From IMG/VR virus record IMGVR_UViG_3300025759_000334, positions 1-34,091 of that record: 34,091 bases of DNA. The stretch is one strand, 5' to 3'. Made by a program: the position numbers and the translations under genes. The stretch's first letter is position 1. Each line of letters starts with the position of its first letter. This stretch comes from a virus. Below the pieces are notes generated by a model. That model had not been told where the DNA came from, ran no database searches, and saw only the letters and a program-made list of their open reading frames with translations. Below are positions 24,323 through 32,568 of the stretch, piece by piece.

Positions 24323-25840
24323 TTAGTGTTTTATTTGTTTAGATTTACCTCTAAGTATTTGAGTTAGTTCTTCTAATTTTAAATTTGATAATCTTAATTT
24401 TGCTTGCCTTATAGCAGCAAACCTATCTTTTTTAAATCTTCGCACAATATATTCTTGTACGTTAGCTCTTGTAGATAATATAGCATAAGCAATAGACATA
24501 TACATTGCTTGTTCAGCAAACTTATGCACTTTCATTTCAGAGTCAGTACCAAGGCTATCACTTAAGTAATCTATAACTACAGTTTTACCAGATACACCAG
24601 AGCTAAAGTGAACAAGACCTGTATTGTCATTTATATAATAAGAACCGTTATCTTGCGCATGTTGAGGATCAATACCGTATCTTCTACCTTCAGCTGCAAA
24701 TCTAGTATCATCTTCATAATCGTCAGTTACAGTGTTTGATGTATGTGCTCTGTATTTATTCCAAGAGTTAGACTCTGTGTTTAAATCTACAAATATTAGC
24801 TCTGTACCGTAAATATTAACATTTGTAACAACTAAAGGTTTACCAGGATTTATTGCTGGTTGGTTTGCAGAGTCTTTTAACTTCCACTTTTGATATGGTG
24901 GATTTGTTATATGAACTGCTAGACCTGGAAATGTTTCCGCTATAGTAATACCGTCAATAGCTGTTACTGTTGTATTGTCAGGTATACCAGGTCCAAATAC
25001 GCTCATACCAACTTCTATACCACCTGGATCAGTAAAAAGATATATAATCATACCATCATTAGTAGCATTACCACCTTGGTCAACGTTAGCACCGTAGTTA
25101 ACACTTTGTAAATTACTTGTTGAAACACCGCTGATAACTTTTGTAACACCTTCTATAGCATATCTAACTTCTTTTTCAAACTGAGGTAAAGGTATTTTAG
25201 AAACAAAATCATTATCAGAGGCTATTTGATTTCCAAATGAATCATATGTTCTTGTTATACCGTACTCCATATACTTGCCAAAGTATTGTTTTTCTGCAGA
25301 TGGTATTTCAATAAAAGCACCGTCTACTAAAGTAACATCTGGTATATTTACTTTCCAAGTATTAGTTTCAAACTTTATATCACCATTAGTAGCTTGTTGG
25401 TAAGACACAGGATTAGATGTTTTAGAAGTAGGATATAACCTGTGTTTTATTCCAGCGCTATCAACTCTAGATATAGCTGTGTAGTGTACGTAGTCTTGCG
25501 GTAAAGGCAAGGTTAAAGAAGGTGGAACTTCTAACTCAAAAGATTTTACAGATTTTAAAGTATCAAAACTTAATTCAGCTAAAGCACGTTGCGCGTGAAA
25601 ACCAATATCAGTTCTACTTACTTTACTTATAATTTTACCCTCACCAACATACGCAACTACAAATGAGTTTATAATATCTTCTAGCGAAGTAAACTGGTAG
25701 TTACCATAGTTAGCATTACCTGTTTGCTGCACGCCATCAGGACCATCATAGTATATTTTTGAATCTAACCCAAGATCAATTAAACCACCTTCAGCGGTAA
25801 CTTCATCTTGTTTTTGTATAAAGCCGTCTAATAATCCCAT
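24323..25840 (-). CDS. Neck / adaptor-associated virion protein (505 aa)
   Basis: A 505-aa protein. The N-terminal part (SLEDIINSFVVAYVGEGKII, then GFHAQRALAELSFDTLKSVKSFELEVPPSLTLPLPQDYV) and the C-terminal helical part (FAEQAMYMSIAYAILSTRA to RRFKKDRFAAIRQAKLRLSN) resemble head-tail adaptor folds: helices bringing a beta-barrel between them. A beta insertion around residues 272-295 (GIEVGMSVFGPGIPDNTTVTAI) shares a module with the 431-aa protein. It lies between the 225-aa ring protein and the tail hub, three nucleotides from each. The likely role is a neck ring or connector. No enzymatic motif is present. Confidence 0.6.
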   Translation of the reverse strand: MGLLDGFIQKQDEVTAEGGLIDLGLDSKIYYDGPDGVQQTGNANYGNYQFTSLEDIINSFVVAYVGEGKIISKVSRTDIGFHAQRALAELSFDTLKSVKSFELEVPPSLTLPLPQDYVHYTAISRVDSAGIKHRLYPTSKTSNPVSYQQATNGDIKFETNTWKVNIPDVTLVDGAFIEIPSAEKQYFGKYMEYGITRTYDSFGNQIASDNDFVSKIPLPQFEKEVRYAIEGVTKVISGVSTSNLQSVNYGANVDQGGNATNDGMIIYLFTDPGGIEVGMSVFGPGIPDNTTVTAIDGITIAETFPGLAVHITNPPYQKWKLKDSANQPAINPGKPLVVTNVNIYGTELIFVDLNTESNSWNKYRAHTSNTVTDDYEDDTRFAAEGRRYGIDPQHAQDNGSYYINDNTGLVHFSSGVSGKTVVIDYLSDSLGTDSEMKVHKFAEQAMYMSIAYAILSTRANVQEYIVRRFKKDRFAAIRQAKLRLSNLKLEELTQILRGKSKQIKH

Positions 25841-25843
25841 GTG

Positions 25844-26521
25844 TTATGATTTTTCTTGTTGAATATTTTTATTGTCTTCTGCTACAGCTATTTGATACAT
25901 AGCAGGATCTTTTATAGCTATTCCAGCTAAAGCTAATATTTTTATAATTAAGTTGTTTTCTTCAGAAGGATGTAATTGAAAATCTAAAGACTGTGTAGCA
26001 TCGTACAAAGCGTTATCATTAATAACGTTGTAACCCCAATTTGCTTTTTTAGGTTTTCTTATGTAATGGCATTGCACGTTGTTAGTAAACGTAGGGTAAA
26101 TTCTAAAACCTTGAGGCATGTCAACATATACAGCTCTTTTTAATGTTGGCTTTGCTAAAGGCGATAATTTAATTGCCAAATATTCTTTATGTGTAACTTG
26201 TTCTATTTCACCATAACCAGTTTCTAAACTACCTACTCTATATAACTCTTGTGGTTTTTGATAATAAGGTGATTGATAAAACAATAGTTTTATGTTTTTA
26301 AATATAGCTATTTTTTCCTCTAACAAAGTTAGCATGTCAGCGTATTCTGTATCATTACCAGGAACTCTATTAAATTGATTTATATCATAAAAATATTGCT
26401 CAAATATATCCATCTGAGCTTGGTCTGCAAATAAGTTAAACTCTTGTGGAGTTATATAACCTCTTTGCTCTTTATTAGCTATTGCTAAAACTTTTTGATA
26501 TACTGTATCTATATTTACCAT
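25844..26521 (-). CDS. Head-tail ring / adaptor protein (225 aa)
   Basis: A 225-aa protein starting MVNIDTVYQKVLAIANKEQRGYITPQEFNLFADQAQMDIFEQYF. The start KVL.IANKEQRGYITPQEFN..A..AQ is shared by ring or adaptor proteins of crAss-like and marine Bacteroidota phages as I recall them. The middle is beta-rich (GFRIYPTFTNNVQCHYIRKP) and the C-terminus is helical. It would join the portal to the tail hub. It is preceded by a GC-rich hairpin region and an A-rich start context (AATAAAGAAATATG) without Shine-Dalgarno sequence. Confidence 0.65.
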   Translation of the reverse strand: MVNIDTVYQKVLAIANKEQRGYITPQEFNLFADQAQMDIFEQYFYDINQFNRVPGNDTEYADMLTLLEEKIAIFKNIKLLFYQSPYYQKPQELYRVGSLETGYGEIEQVTHKEYLAIKLSPLAKPTLKRAVYVDMPQGFRIYPTFTNNVQCHYIRKPKKANWGYNVINDNALYDATQSLDFQLHPSEENNLIIKILALAGIAIKDPAMYQIAVAEDNKNIQQEKS

Positions 26522-26531
26522 ATTTCTTTAT

Positions 26532-26570
26532 TGTAGTTTGCGATCGCCCCGTAGAGCGACCGCTCCTACA
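26532..26570 (-). promoter_or_regulatory. GC-rich leader with two mutually exclusive hairpins
   Basis: Between the 273-aa and 225-aa genes, in otherwise AT-rich DNA, the - strand can fold as GAGC-GGTC-GCTC with GTA/TAC flanks (26569-26551), or as GCGGTCGC pairing with GCGATCGC (26547-26540) around TCTACGGG, with one wobble. The two share bases and cannot coexist. No T-tract follows either. The 8-bp palindrome GCGATCGC is included. It could set the ratio of the flanking genes by processing, attenuation or translational control. Confidence 0.5.
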
Positions 26571-26576
26571 GTTTGA

Positions 26577-27398
26577 TTATTTTAATTGTTTTTCTATGTT
26601 TGCATAGATTTCCATACCTTCATCAGTTTTAAACCAAGCGGCTAAAGCTGAATAAGGATGCTCATCAAATGGAACATTCATTAATTTTCTATCATTAGAA
26701 CCCCATGAAAAAGTTCTTTGATCTGAAGATAATTTTATTATGTTCATTTCTGTTGCTCTAATACCAAAATTTCTAAGAACTACATTTTCGTCATTAACTA
26801 ATTCTAAGAATAAAGCTGGATTTTCTTTAGCGTATAGTAGTAAATCCCTTTTAAGCTCTTTAGAGCTCATGCTTGATACTTTAGAACCAACTTCAACACG
26901 CATAACAGCTTCAGCTATATCTATGTCTAGATTTTTTGCAGAATTTAAAGCTTCTATTTCTAACTCTATAATTTCAACTTCATTAGACGCTTTTACTTCT
27001 GGTTTTAATTCTGTAAATATTGAAGAACTTTTAGGGTAGTATAAAGATAACATTTTTTGTAATATTACTTTTTCTTTAGGAACTGGTAACATACCGTTTC
27101 TAAATATGATATGAGATAATCTTTGGTCTCCTTGCATTTCATCAACAAAACAAGTTCTTTGATTTTCACAATACTTAAGCTCTCTTTCGTAACCTTTTTC
27201 TTCGTCAAAATAATAAATATTACAACTTTTTATCATTTTACTTAAAGGTTTTTTATTACCCACTAGAACATAAACTCTATCTTTTATTTCCCAAGTTGGT
27301 TTTTTAGGTTCAACTTTTACTTTTGGTTTTGGTGTTTCAACTACTGGAGTTTCAACAACAGGTACCTCTACCTCTTTTGTTTTTTGTTTTTTTGCCAT
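26577..27398 (-). CDS. Conserved head/neck-region protein of unknown function (273 aa)
   Basis: A 273-aa soluble protein. Residues 1-35 are Lys/Pro/Val-rich repeats (VPVVETPVVETPKPKVKVEPK), then WEIKDRVYVLVGNKKPLS (36-53), and a helical C-terminal part with DIAEAVMRVEVGSKVSSMSS, NFGIRATEMNIIKLSSDQRTF and NVPFDEHPYSALAAWFKTDEG. I recall similar proteins next to the capsid gene in marine Bacteroidota phages, but none with known function. It starts 73 nt after the capsid gene, beyond a terminator, and its leader is nearly identical to that of the scaffold gene. A head-completion role is inferred from position. Confidence 0.6.
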   Translation of the reverse strand: MAKKQKTKEVEVPVVETPVVETPKPKVKVEPKKPTWEIKDRVYVLVGNKKPLSKMIKSCNIYYFDEEKGYERELKYCENQRTCFVDEMQGDQRLSHIIFRNGMLPVPKEKVILQKMLSLYYPKSSSIFTELKPEVKASNEVEIIELEIEALNSAKNLDIDIAEAVMRVEVGSKVSSMSSKELKRDLLLYAKENPALFLELVNDENVVLRNFGIRATEMNIIKLSSDQRTFSWGSNDRKLMNVPFDEHPYSALAAWFKTDEGMEIYANIEKQLK

Positions 27399-27423
27399 AA
27401 TATAATATAATATAAATTAATAA
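27396..27423 (-). repeat. Duplicated 28-bp start-region element, copy 1
   Basis: The ATG of the 273-aa gene and the 25 nt before it match, at 26 of 28 positions, the same region of the scaffold gene (30115-30142). The - strand reads a TTATTAAT block, then TATATTATATTATG. The DNA is pure A/T. It may be a shared translation-initiation enhancer or promoter element. Confidence 0.6.
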
Positions 27424-27454
27424 AAAGAAAGGGTCGAGGCCGAAGCCTCGATCC
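27420..27454 (-). terminator. Strong rho-independent terminator after the major capsid gene
   Basis: On the - strand GGATCGAGGC pairs over 10 bp with GCCTCGACCC (one wobble) around a TTCG loop closed by C-G, the exceptionally stable UUCG tetraloop, and is followed by TTTCTTTTTA. It begins 17 nt after the stop of the major capsid gene. It should reduce readthrough into the neck and tail genes and may also stabilise the capsid mRNA 3' end. Confidence 0.92.
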
Positions 27455-27471
27455 TTAAAATAGTTTAATGA

Positions 27472-28923
27472 TTAGTTCATTAACATAAAGTTGTTAGCAC
27501 CTTGAGTAACTAAACATCTTTCAGATAAATAGTTTACTCTCATTGCGTCTAACTCAGATGTAGCAGCTCCAACAGAACCTGTAACCCAAGTTTTCATTCT
27601 TCTATCGTCAGTTTGTGAAGCTCTATATCTAACGTGTAAGAATGGTCTTTTTAGGTTTTGACCTAATTGTTGGTCGTATACAGAAGAAACACCAGCAGGA
27701 ACAATAATACCACGTATAGCGTTAGTTGTGTCCCTGTCATTAATAGCACCTCTTGTTGAAGCGTCGTTTAAGTATTTCCAGTCAGATTTGTAGAAATCGT
27801 AAGATCCACGTCTAAAACCAGAGAAACCTAAATTTAATGCCATATCTTCAGAGTTGTTAAATACACCGTAAGATGTACCACCAGCTCCGTAAGAATTCAT
27901 TGAAGCTAACATATCGTCCATAGCTAAGCTAGTAGATCTGTTAACAAACATCATGTTTTCTTCAATAGCACCTTGTTTGTCAAATTCTGCTAAGATAGCG
28001 TCAAATTCAGCTAAATCAGTAGAAGCGTTAACACCAGTAACACCAGAAGTAGAATTACCTCTTGTTTTAACAGCGTCAAACAAACCTTGAGTACCACCTT
28101 GTGGTAAAGCACCTCCTAAAGTTTGAGTATCAAGAGTAGTGTCATTATCAATACTAACACCTTCAAGACAAGTCATTTCACAGTTATCAGCAAATCTAGC
28201 TCTTGTATCTCCTTCAGCTTTTAAATACCATAAGTAACCGTTTTGACCTTCTTCACCTGTAACTTCAACCCAACCTACAGAAGAAACGTCAGATCCAGAA
28301 ACGTGATACATATCTCTTATAATAACTGGTTTGTTAGTAAAAGACATAAAGTCTGGCTCGTTAGCAGTAGTGTAAGGAGTATCTGAACCTTTAGCCCACT
28401 CAGAACCATACTTAAGTACAGTAACAGCAGCGCCATCAGTTACAGAAAATTCAGTAATGTGACCTTGCGTATAAGGTAAACATGTAACGTTGTCAGTGTC
28501 AACAGCTGTAACCCTACAAGGAATTGTAACCGAAGCACCAGTATTAGCCGCAACCAATACAGTATCACCAACACGTAAACCGTGTGATCCAGCAGCGTAA
28601 GTCGCGTTAGTTCCAGCGTGAGCTGTAATTGCAACAACAGAAGTTGCAACTGTAACTGTTCCTGTGTAAGATAAATGTAATCTACCTTGTTCAGACCATA
28701 CTACTCTATCAGCAGTCATAGCCTCTTCAGCTCCTACTTGTGAAAGAAACCCTGAAATTGTTCTGTTACCGAACACCTCAGCTTCTTTTTCCATAAGATC
28801 TGGTAAATATTGTTGTGCCCAACCTTCAGTACTTGATGTCGTAAAATCTACATAATTCGACGCCAGTGTACTTTTGATAGGACTTGGGACCAAGTTTAAT
28901 GATCCACCTGCAGTAATTGCCAT
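27472..28923 (-). CDS. Major capsid protein (HK97-like fold expected)
   Basis: A 483-aa protein in the canonical position after portal and scaffold. The N-terminal part (1-80) has a helical stretch (AQQYLPDLMEKEAEVFGN). Residues about 84-170 form a small beta insertion with GLRVGDTVLVAA, unlike the flanking core. The C-terminal half contains GAIEENMMFVNRSTSLAMDDMLASM and DFYKSDWKYLNDASTRGAI, and ends with a core-like GVSSVYDQQL...RPFLHVRYRASQTDDRRMK. It should assemble into the icosahedral shell. It has its own dedicated terminator, consistent with very high expression. The HK97 fold is inferred from position and size; the sequence itself does not prove it. Confidence 0.85.
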   Translation of the reverse strand: MAITAGGSLNLVPSPIKSTLASNYVDFTTSSTEGWAQQYLPDLMEKEAEVFGNRTISGFLSQVGAEEAMTADRVVWSEQGRLHLSYTGTVTVATSVVAITAHAGTNATYAAGSHGLRVGDTVLVAANTGASVTIPCRVTAVDTDNVTCLPYTQGHITEFSVTDGAAVTVLKYGSEWAKGSDTPYTTANEPDFMSFTNKPVIIRDMYHVSGSDVSSVGWVEVTGEEGQNGYLWYLKAEGDTRARFADNCEMTCLEGVSIDNDTTLDTQTLGGALPQGGTQGLFDAVKTRGNSTSGVTGVNASTDLAEFDAILAEFDKQGAIEENMMFVNRSTSLAMDDMLASMNSYGAGGTSYGVFNNSEDMALNLGFSGFRRGSYDFYKSDWKYLNDASTRGAINDRDTTNAIRGIIVPAGVSSVYDQQLGQNLKRPFLHVRYRASQTDDRRMKTWVTGSVGAATSELDAMRVNYLSERCLVTQGANNFMLMN

Positions 28924-28947
28924 AATTTTTTATTTTTAAATTAGTTT

Positions 28948-30117
28948 TTATTTGTTTTTAATTTTAAACTTAAAGTTAGGAGAATCATCGCCAAGCACTT
29001 TAAACTTAGGACCACTAGTATTATCGTTTGAAAACGATTGCCTAGGATTCATGCTTACGTTTTTAGCTTTAGCAACACTATCTTTCATAGCATCTGCTTT
29101 ACCTTGTTCGTAAAAGTGATTAGCAATAGCATCAGAGTTCATTGCTGTAAATAAAGATTTATGATAACCTTTCGCATCTGATAATTCATTATTTTTGTTC
29201 AAAAACTTTTTGACAAAATTATTAATATCGCTTTGGTTATCTTTAACTTCATTAGCATTCTTCACGTTAAACCTATACTTCTTATCTCCGACGTTGTATT
29301 CAAAACCTTTGAATTTATCGTTAAAAACTTCTTTAGTTTTTAATTTAAAAGTGTTAGTTTGTTTTTCTGCTATTTTTTGAGTTTCTTCAGACTCTTTGTT
29401 ATATCTATTAAAAAAGTTAATTGCTTTTTGTTGTTCGGTAGTTAGCCTAGAACCAGCTTTAACCTCTTCATAGTATTTAGACTTTTGCCCGTCTAGGTGG
29501 CTTTTAGCGTTGGCAACTTGCTCTTTTAACGCTATTTTTTTCTTTTTAATCTCTCTTGCTTCGTCTTCGTCTTCATCGTATGAAAATGAGTCTTCTATTA
29601 AAAAACTTATTTCATCATCTGTCAAATGAGATTTTGTTTGTTTGTAGTACTCTCTAAGAACTGTCATGTCATCATAACTAGAAAAGTCTTGATTAAGCCT
29701 TACGTAATCTTCTAGTGTACCACCAGTTTCTTCCATAAAATCTACAACTTTTTGTAAATTTTCCGGTATTGCTTTACCAGTTTCAGCAGACTCTAACATA
29801 GCTTCTTGAGCTTGTTCAGCTAAGTCTTCTACTTGCTCTTTAACCTCTTCTTCAGTAACTTCTTCTAATACTGGAGTTTCTTGTGCTTCAGCTTCCGGCT
29901 GTACTTCTTCTTGTTTTTCTGTGGACTCGGTGTTATCAAGCTCTGTAACCACTCCCTCGTCGACAGGGTTATCTTCTTTAGTTTCATCTTCTTTTGGTTT
30001 GTCTAAATTAACAACGTAATCGCCGTCTTCATTAATGTTTGGTTTTTTAGTTTCTTCAACTGGTTGTTCAGTTGCTTGTGTAGTTTCTTCAACTACGTTT
30101 TCTACGTTTTTTTCCAT
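28948..30117 (-). CDS. Scaffold protein
   Basis: A 389-aa, very hydrophilic protein. Residues 1-110 are acidic and Glu/Thr/Val-rich (VVEETTQATEQPVEETKKP, EEEVKEQVEDLAEQAQEAM). The centre (about 185-265) is a Lys/Glu coiled coil. The C-terminal part is basic (KFKVLGDDSPNFKFKIKNK), which would contact the capsid protein. This acid-coil-basic layout and its place between portal and capsid gene are typical of scaffolds that direct procapsid assembly and leave before DNA packaging. The start is an ATG behind the duplicated 28-bp A/T element. Confidence 0.8.
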   Translation of the reverse strand: MEKNVENVVEETTQATEQPVEETKKPNINEDGDYVVNLDKPKEDETKEDNPVDEGVVTELDNTESTEKQEEVQPEAEAQETPVLEEVTEEEVKEQVEDLAEQAQEAMLESAETGKAIPENLQKVVDFMEETGGTLEDYVRLNQDFSSYDDMTVLREYYKQTKSHLTDDEISFLIEDSFSYDEDEDEAREIKKKKIALKEQVANAKSHLDGQKSKYYEEVKAGSRLTTEQQKAINFFNRYNKESEETQKIAEKQTNTFKLKTKEVFNDKFKGFEYNVGDKKYRFNVKNANEVKDNQSDINNFVKKFLNKNNELSDAKGYHKSLFTAMNSDAIANHFYEQGKADAMKDSVAKAKNVSMNPRQSFSNDNTSGPKFKVLGDDSPNFKFKIKNK

Positions 30118-30142
30118 AATATAATATAATAATAATTAATAA
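30115..30142 (-). repeat. Duplicated 28-bp start-region element, copy 2
   Basis: The ATG of the scaffold gene and 25 nt before it match the leader of the 273-aa gene (27396-27423) at 26 of 28 positions. The two differences are adjacent (TA against AT). The rest of the two genes shows no such DNA similarity, so the element itself may be duplicated or selected. Confidence 0.6.
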
Positions 30143-30145
30143 TTG

Positions 30146-32566
30146 TTATCTAGGATCAAAGCTACCTAAATCAAAACCTCCTCCTAATATATCATTACCT
30201 GCAGACTCAAAGTTTTTAGGTGGTTTATTAGTTTTTCTTTGATCAATCATCTCACTTTGTTGTGAAGCTTGAATTTTTGTTCTTTCGTCTTTACGATCTT
30301 CTTTTTCTTTTTCTCTATTTGCAAGCCCTTGAGTTTCTACACCTTTTAACTGCATGCCGTATTGAAACTCTAAGGCCATTAGCTCTTTTTTATACTCAAC
30401 TTCTTGCGCTTGTTTCTGAGCATCTAATTGAGCTCTCATTTGTTCAAGCTGCATTTCTGTTTGTGCCATAGCTTGATTTTTCTGTAAATCAACCTGTGCA
30501 GCCGCTTGTGAAGACTGTTGGTTTGCTTGCGCTTGCGCTTGTATATTTTGCAACTGCTCAGCTCTATCTGTCTCTTGCTTTTGTTTTCTTCTTATTTTTA
30601 ATAATTGATTAGCAAGTTTAATATTTTTTATTTCTCTAAGATCAATAGCGTCTTCAAGATTTATACTTTGCTGTTGCAATGCCATTTGAATATTATTTTC
30701 AAGCATAGCTTTTTCTTCTTCATCAGGCTGTAGCTCTATAAATATACCAAAGTCATATAAGTGCAAGTCACTTATTTCTTCTAGTGTAGCAACGTTGTGA
30801 ACACCTATAGCTTGTATAAAAGCATCTTTTGTTGGTGAGTATTCTATAATATCAGATATTCTTAAAGATAAACACTCAGCTATTTCAGATGTTAAAAATA
30901 ATCCAGACTGTAGTATATGTCTTGTTGCTGTGTTGCTGTTTGCTGCAGCTAACTTCTGTACTCCAACTAAAGCGTTTTTATCTGGCATACTACCATCTCT
31001 AGCTTCGTTAAGCCCGGTAGTATCTCTTATCATTTGTAAATAGTAGTTGTATGTAGCTATTAAGCTTTGCATTTTAGCACCACCGTTGCTAGACTGTATT
31101 TCTTGGATAGGTACTTTACCAGGATTTAAATCACCTTCCGAAGTAAATGACCTACCTATAACAGAACCTGTTTGGAAGAACATGTTTAAAGCTTCTTGTG
31201 GGTTGTAGTTTGTACCGTTACCTAAATCTATTTCAGCTAAACCATCAGCATCTAAATAAACACCATCAGGTACCATGCGTGATAATACTTGTTGTAACTT
31301 TAAATGTGTAAGCTGTATCATGTCAGCAAAACCAGTGATACGTTGTACTAAAGATTCTATACGACCTTTGTACATACGTGGAGCAACAATAGCATAGTTC
31401 ATTTTAACTTTAGTAAAATCACTTTTAGGCCTCATCATGTTTTTAGCCATCTCCCACTTTAACAGCTTGTCTGTTCCTAAAATCATAGCACCATCGTATA
31501 AACACTCTACAGATCTTTGTAGTTTACCAAAGTTTTCTACGTTTTTAGGTGGATTAAAACTATCATCTTTTTCTAATATTTTTTCAGCACCAGTACCAGT
31601 TTCTTTTACTTTATAAACTTCGTTCATATATGTTTTATAATTAAAATATAAAACTTGAACTTTATTACTATCCTCTTCTCTTAAATTGTAACCAGTGTTG
31701 TTGTAGTTTGCTTTGTGATAGCTTTTGTTTTTAACTATATCTTCTAACTCGCTTTGATCTAAATGTGGAAACTGTTTTACAAGCTCATTAATTGGTATCA
31801 TTTTAACTTCACCAACATAGTATATGTCATCAAAGTAAGGTGAGTCAGTGTAAGAATAAACTAAATCAGCTGGGTCAACATAATCAATTACAACACCTTC
31901 AGATGTATTAAATGAAGTTTTTACAGCGCCTATACCTAAAACAGTAAGATCGTAGTAAAATTGTTTTTTAGTTAATTCATATTTGTTACCTTCAAACAAA
32001 ACATTAATAGCTTGCTCTTCTGCTATTTCAATTGCTTGCTTATAAGTTATCTGCATGTGAAGCTGTAACTCTTCTTCTGTTTGTGGTAGTTTAGGTATAT
32101 CACTTTCTCTAGTGTTAATACCAAATTGATCAGATGTAAAATTATCAAAGTCTTTAAGCTGCATATCGCTAATTATAGACTCCATGTAGTCAGTTCTTTC
32201 TTTAACACCGTATGGGTCTTGTGAATAAGCTTTTACATCATATGTTCTTTCTGCAATACCGTTTACAACTATATCTACAAACTTAGGTATAATAGGTACT
32301 GGTTTCCAGTCTAAATTAAGATAAGATAAATCACCGTTAATAGATAATTCATCTTTGTATTTTTGTATTGATTGTTCACCTCTAGCGTATAGTCTTAAGT
32401 TATGAAAATTATTATTATTAGTTCTATATCTATTTGAACCTCTATCAGTATGAAACCACTCAGTCTCAATAGCTTTAGCTACTTTCAAACCATAGTCATA
32501 GCTCATCTTTTCCAAATCACTTACGACTTGGCTTGGAAAATAATTATTTATAACAGACTCTGCCAT
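30146..32566 (-). CDS. Portal protein
   Basis: An 806-aa protein, the portal of the crAss-like and marine podovirus type. The N-terminal half contains helical and beta wing regions (NVLFEGNKYELTKKQFYYDL, then DLTVLGIGAVKTSF and IDYVDPADLVYSYTDSPYF). The central part has GRIESLVQRITGFADMIQLT, LQQVLSRMVPDGVYLDADG and FFQTGSVIGRSFTSEGD, then RDTTGLNEARDGSMPDKNALVG. Residues about 650-790 are a Gln/Ala/Glu-rich coiled coil that would form the barrel inside the capsid. The likely assembly is a dodecamer at one vertex through which DNA enters and leaves. It starts three nucleotides beyond the terminase stop. Confidence 0.9.
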   Translation of the reverse strand: MAESVINNYFPSQVVSDLEKMSYDYGLKVAKAIETEWFHTDRGSNRYRTNNNNFHNLRLYARGEQSIQKYKDELSINGDLSYLNLDWKPVPIIPKFVDIVVNGIAERTYDVKAYSQDPYGVKERTDYMESIISDMQLKDFDNFTSDQFGINTRESDIPKLPQTEEELQLHMQITYKQAIEIAEEQAINVLFEGNKYELTKKQFYYDLTVLGIGAVKTSFNTSEGVVIDYVDPADLVYSYTDSPYFDDIYYVGEVKMIPINELVKQFPHLDQSELEDIVKNKSYHKANYNNTGYNLREEDSNKVQVLYFNYKTYMNEVYKVKETGTGAEKILEKDDSFNPPKNVENFGKLQRSVECLYDGAMILGTDKLLKWEMAKNMMRPKSDFTKVKMNYAIVAPRMYKGRIESLVQRITGFADMIQLTHLKLQQVLSRMVPDGVYLDADGLAEIDLGNGTNYNPQEALNMFFQTGSVIGRSFTSEGDLNPGKVPIQEIQSSNGGAKMQSLIATYNYYLQMIRDTTGLNEARDGSMPDKNALVGVQKLAAANSNTATRHILQSGLFLTSEIAECLSLRISDIIEYSPTKDAFIQAIGVHNVATLEEISDLHLYDFGIFIELQPDEEEKAMLENNIQMALQQQSINLEDAIDLREIKNIKLANQLLKIRRKQKQETDRAEQLQNIQAQAQANQQSSQAAAQVDLQKNQAMAQTEMQLEQMRAQLDAQKQAQEVEYKKELMALEFQYGMQLKGVETQGLANREKEKEDRKDERTKIQASQQSEMIDQRKTNKPPKNFESAGNDILGGGFDLGSFDPR

Positions 32567-32568
32567 AT

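Noticed and set aside
26540-26547. GCGATCGC, identical to the cyanobacterial HIP1 octamer
   Set aside because: It occurs once among AT-rich DNA and is explained as one arm of the leader hairpin; nothing else points to a cyanobacterial host.
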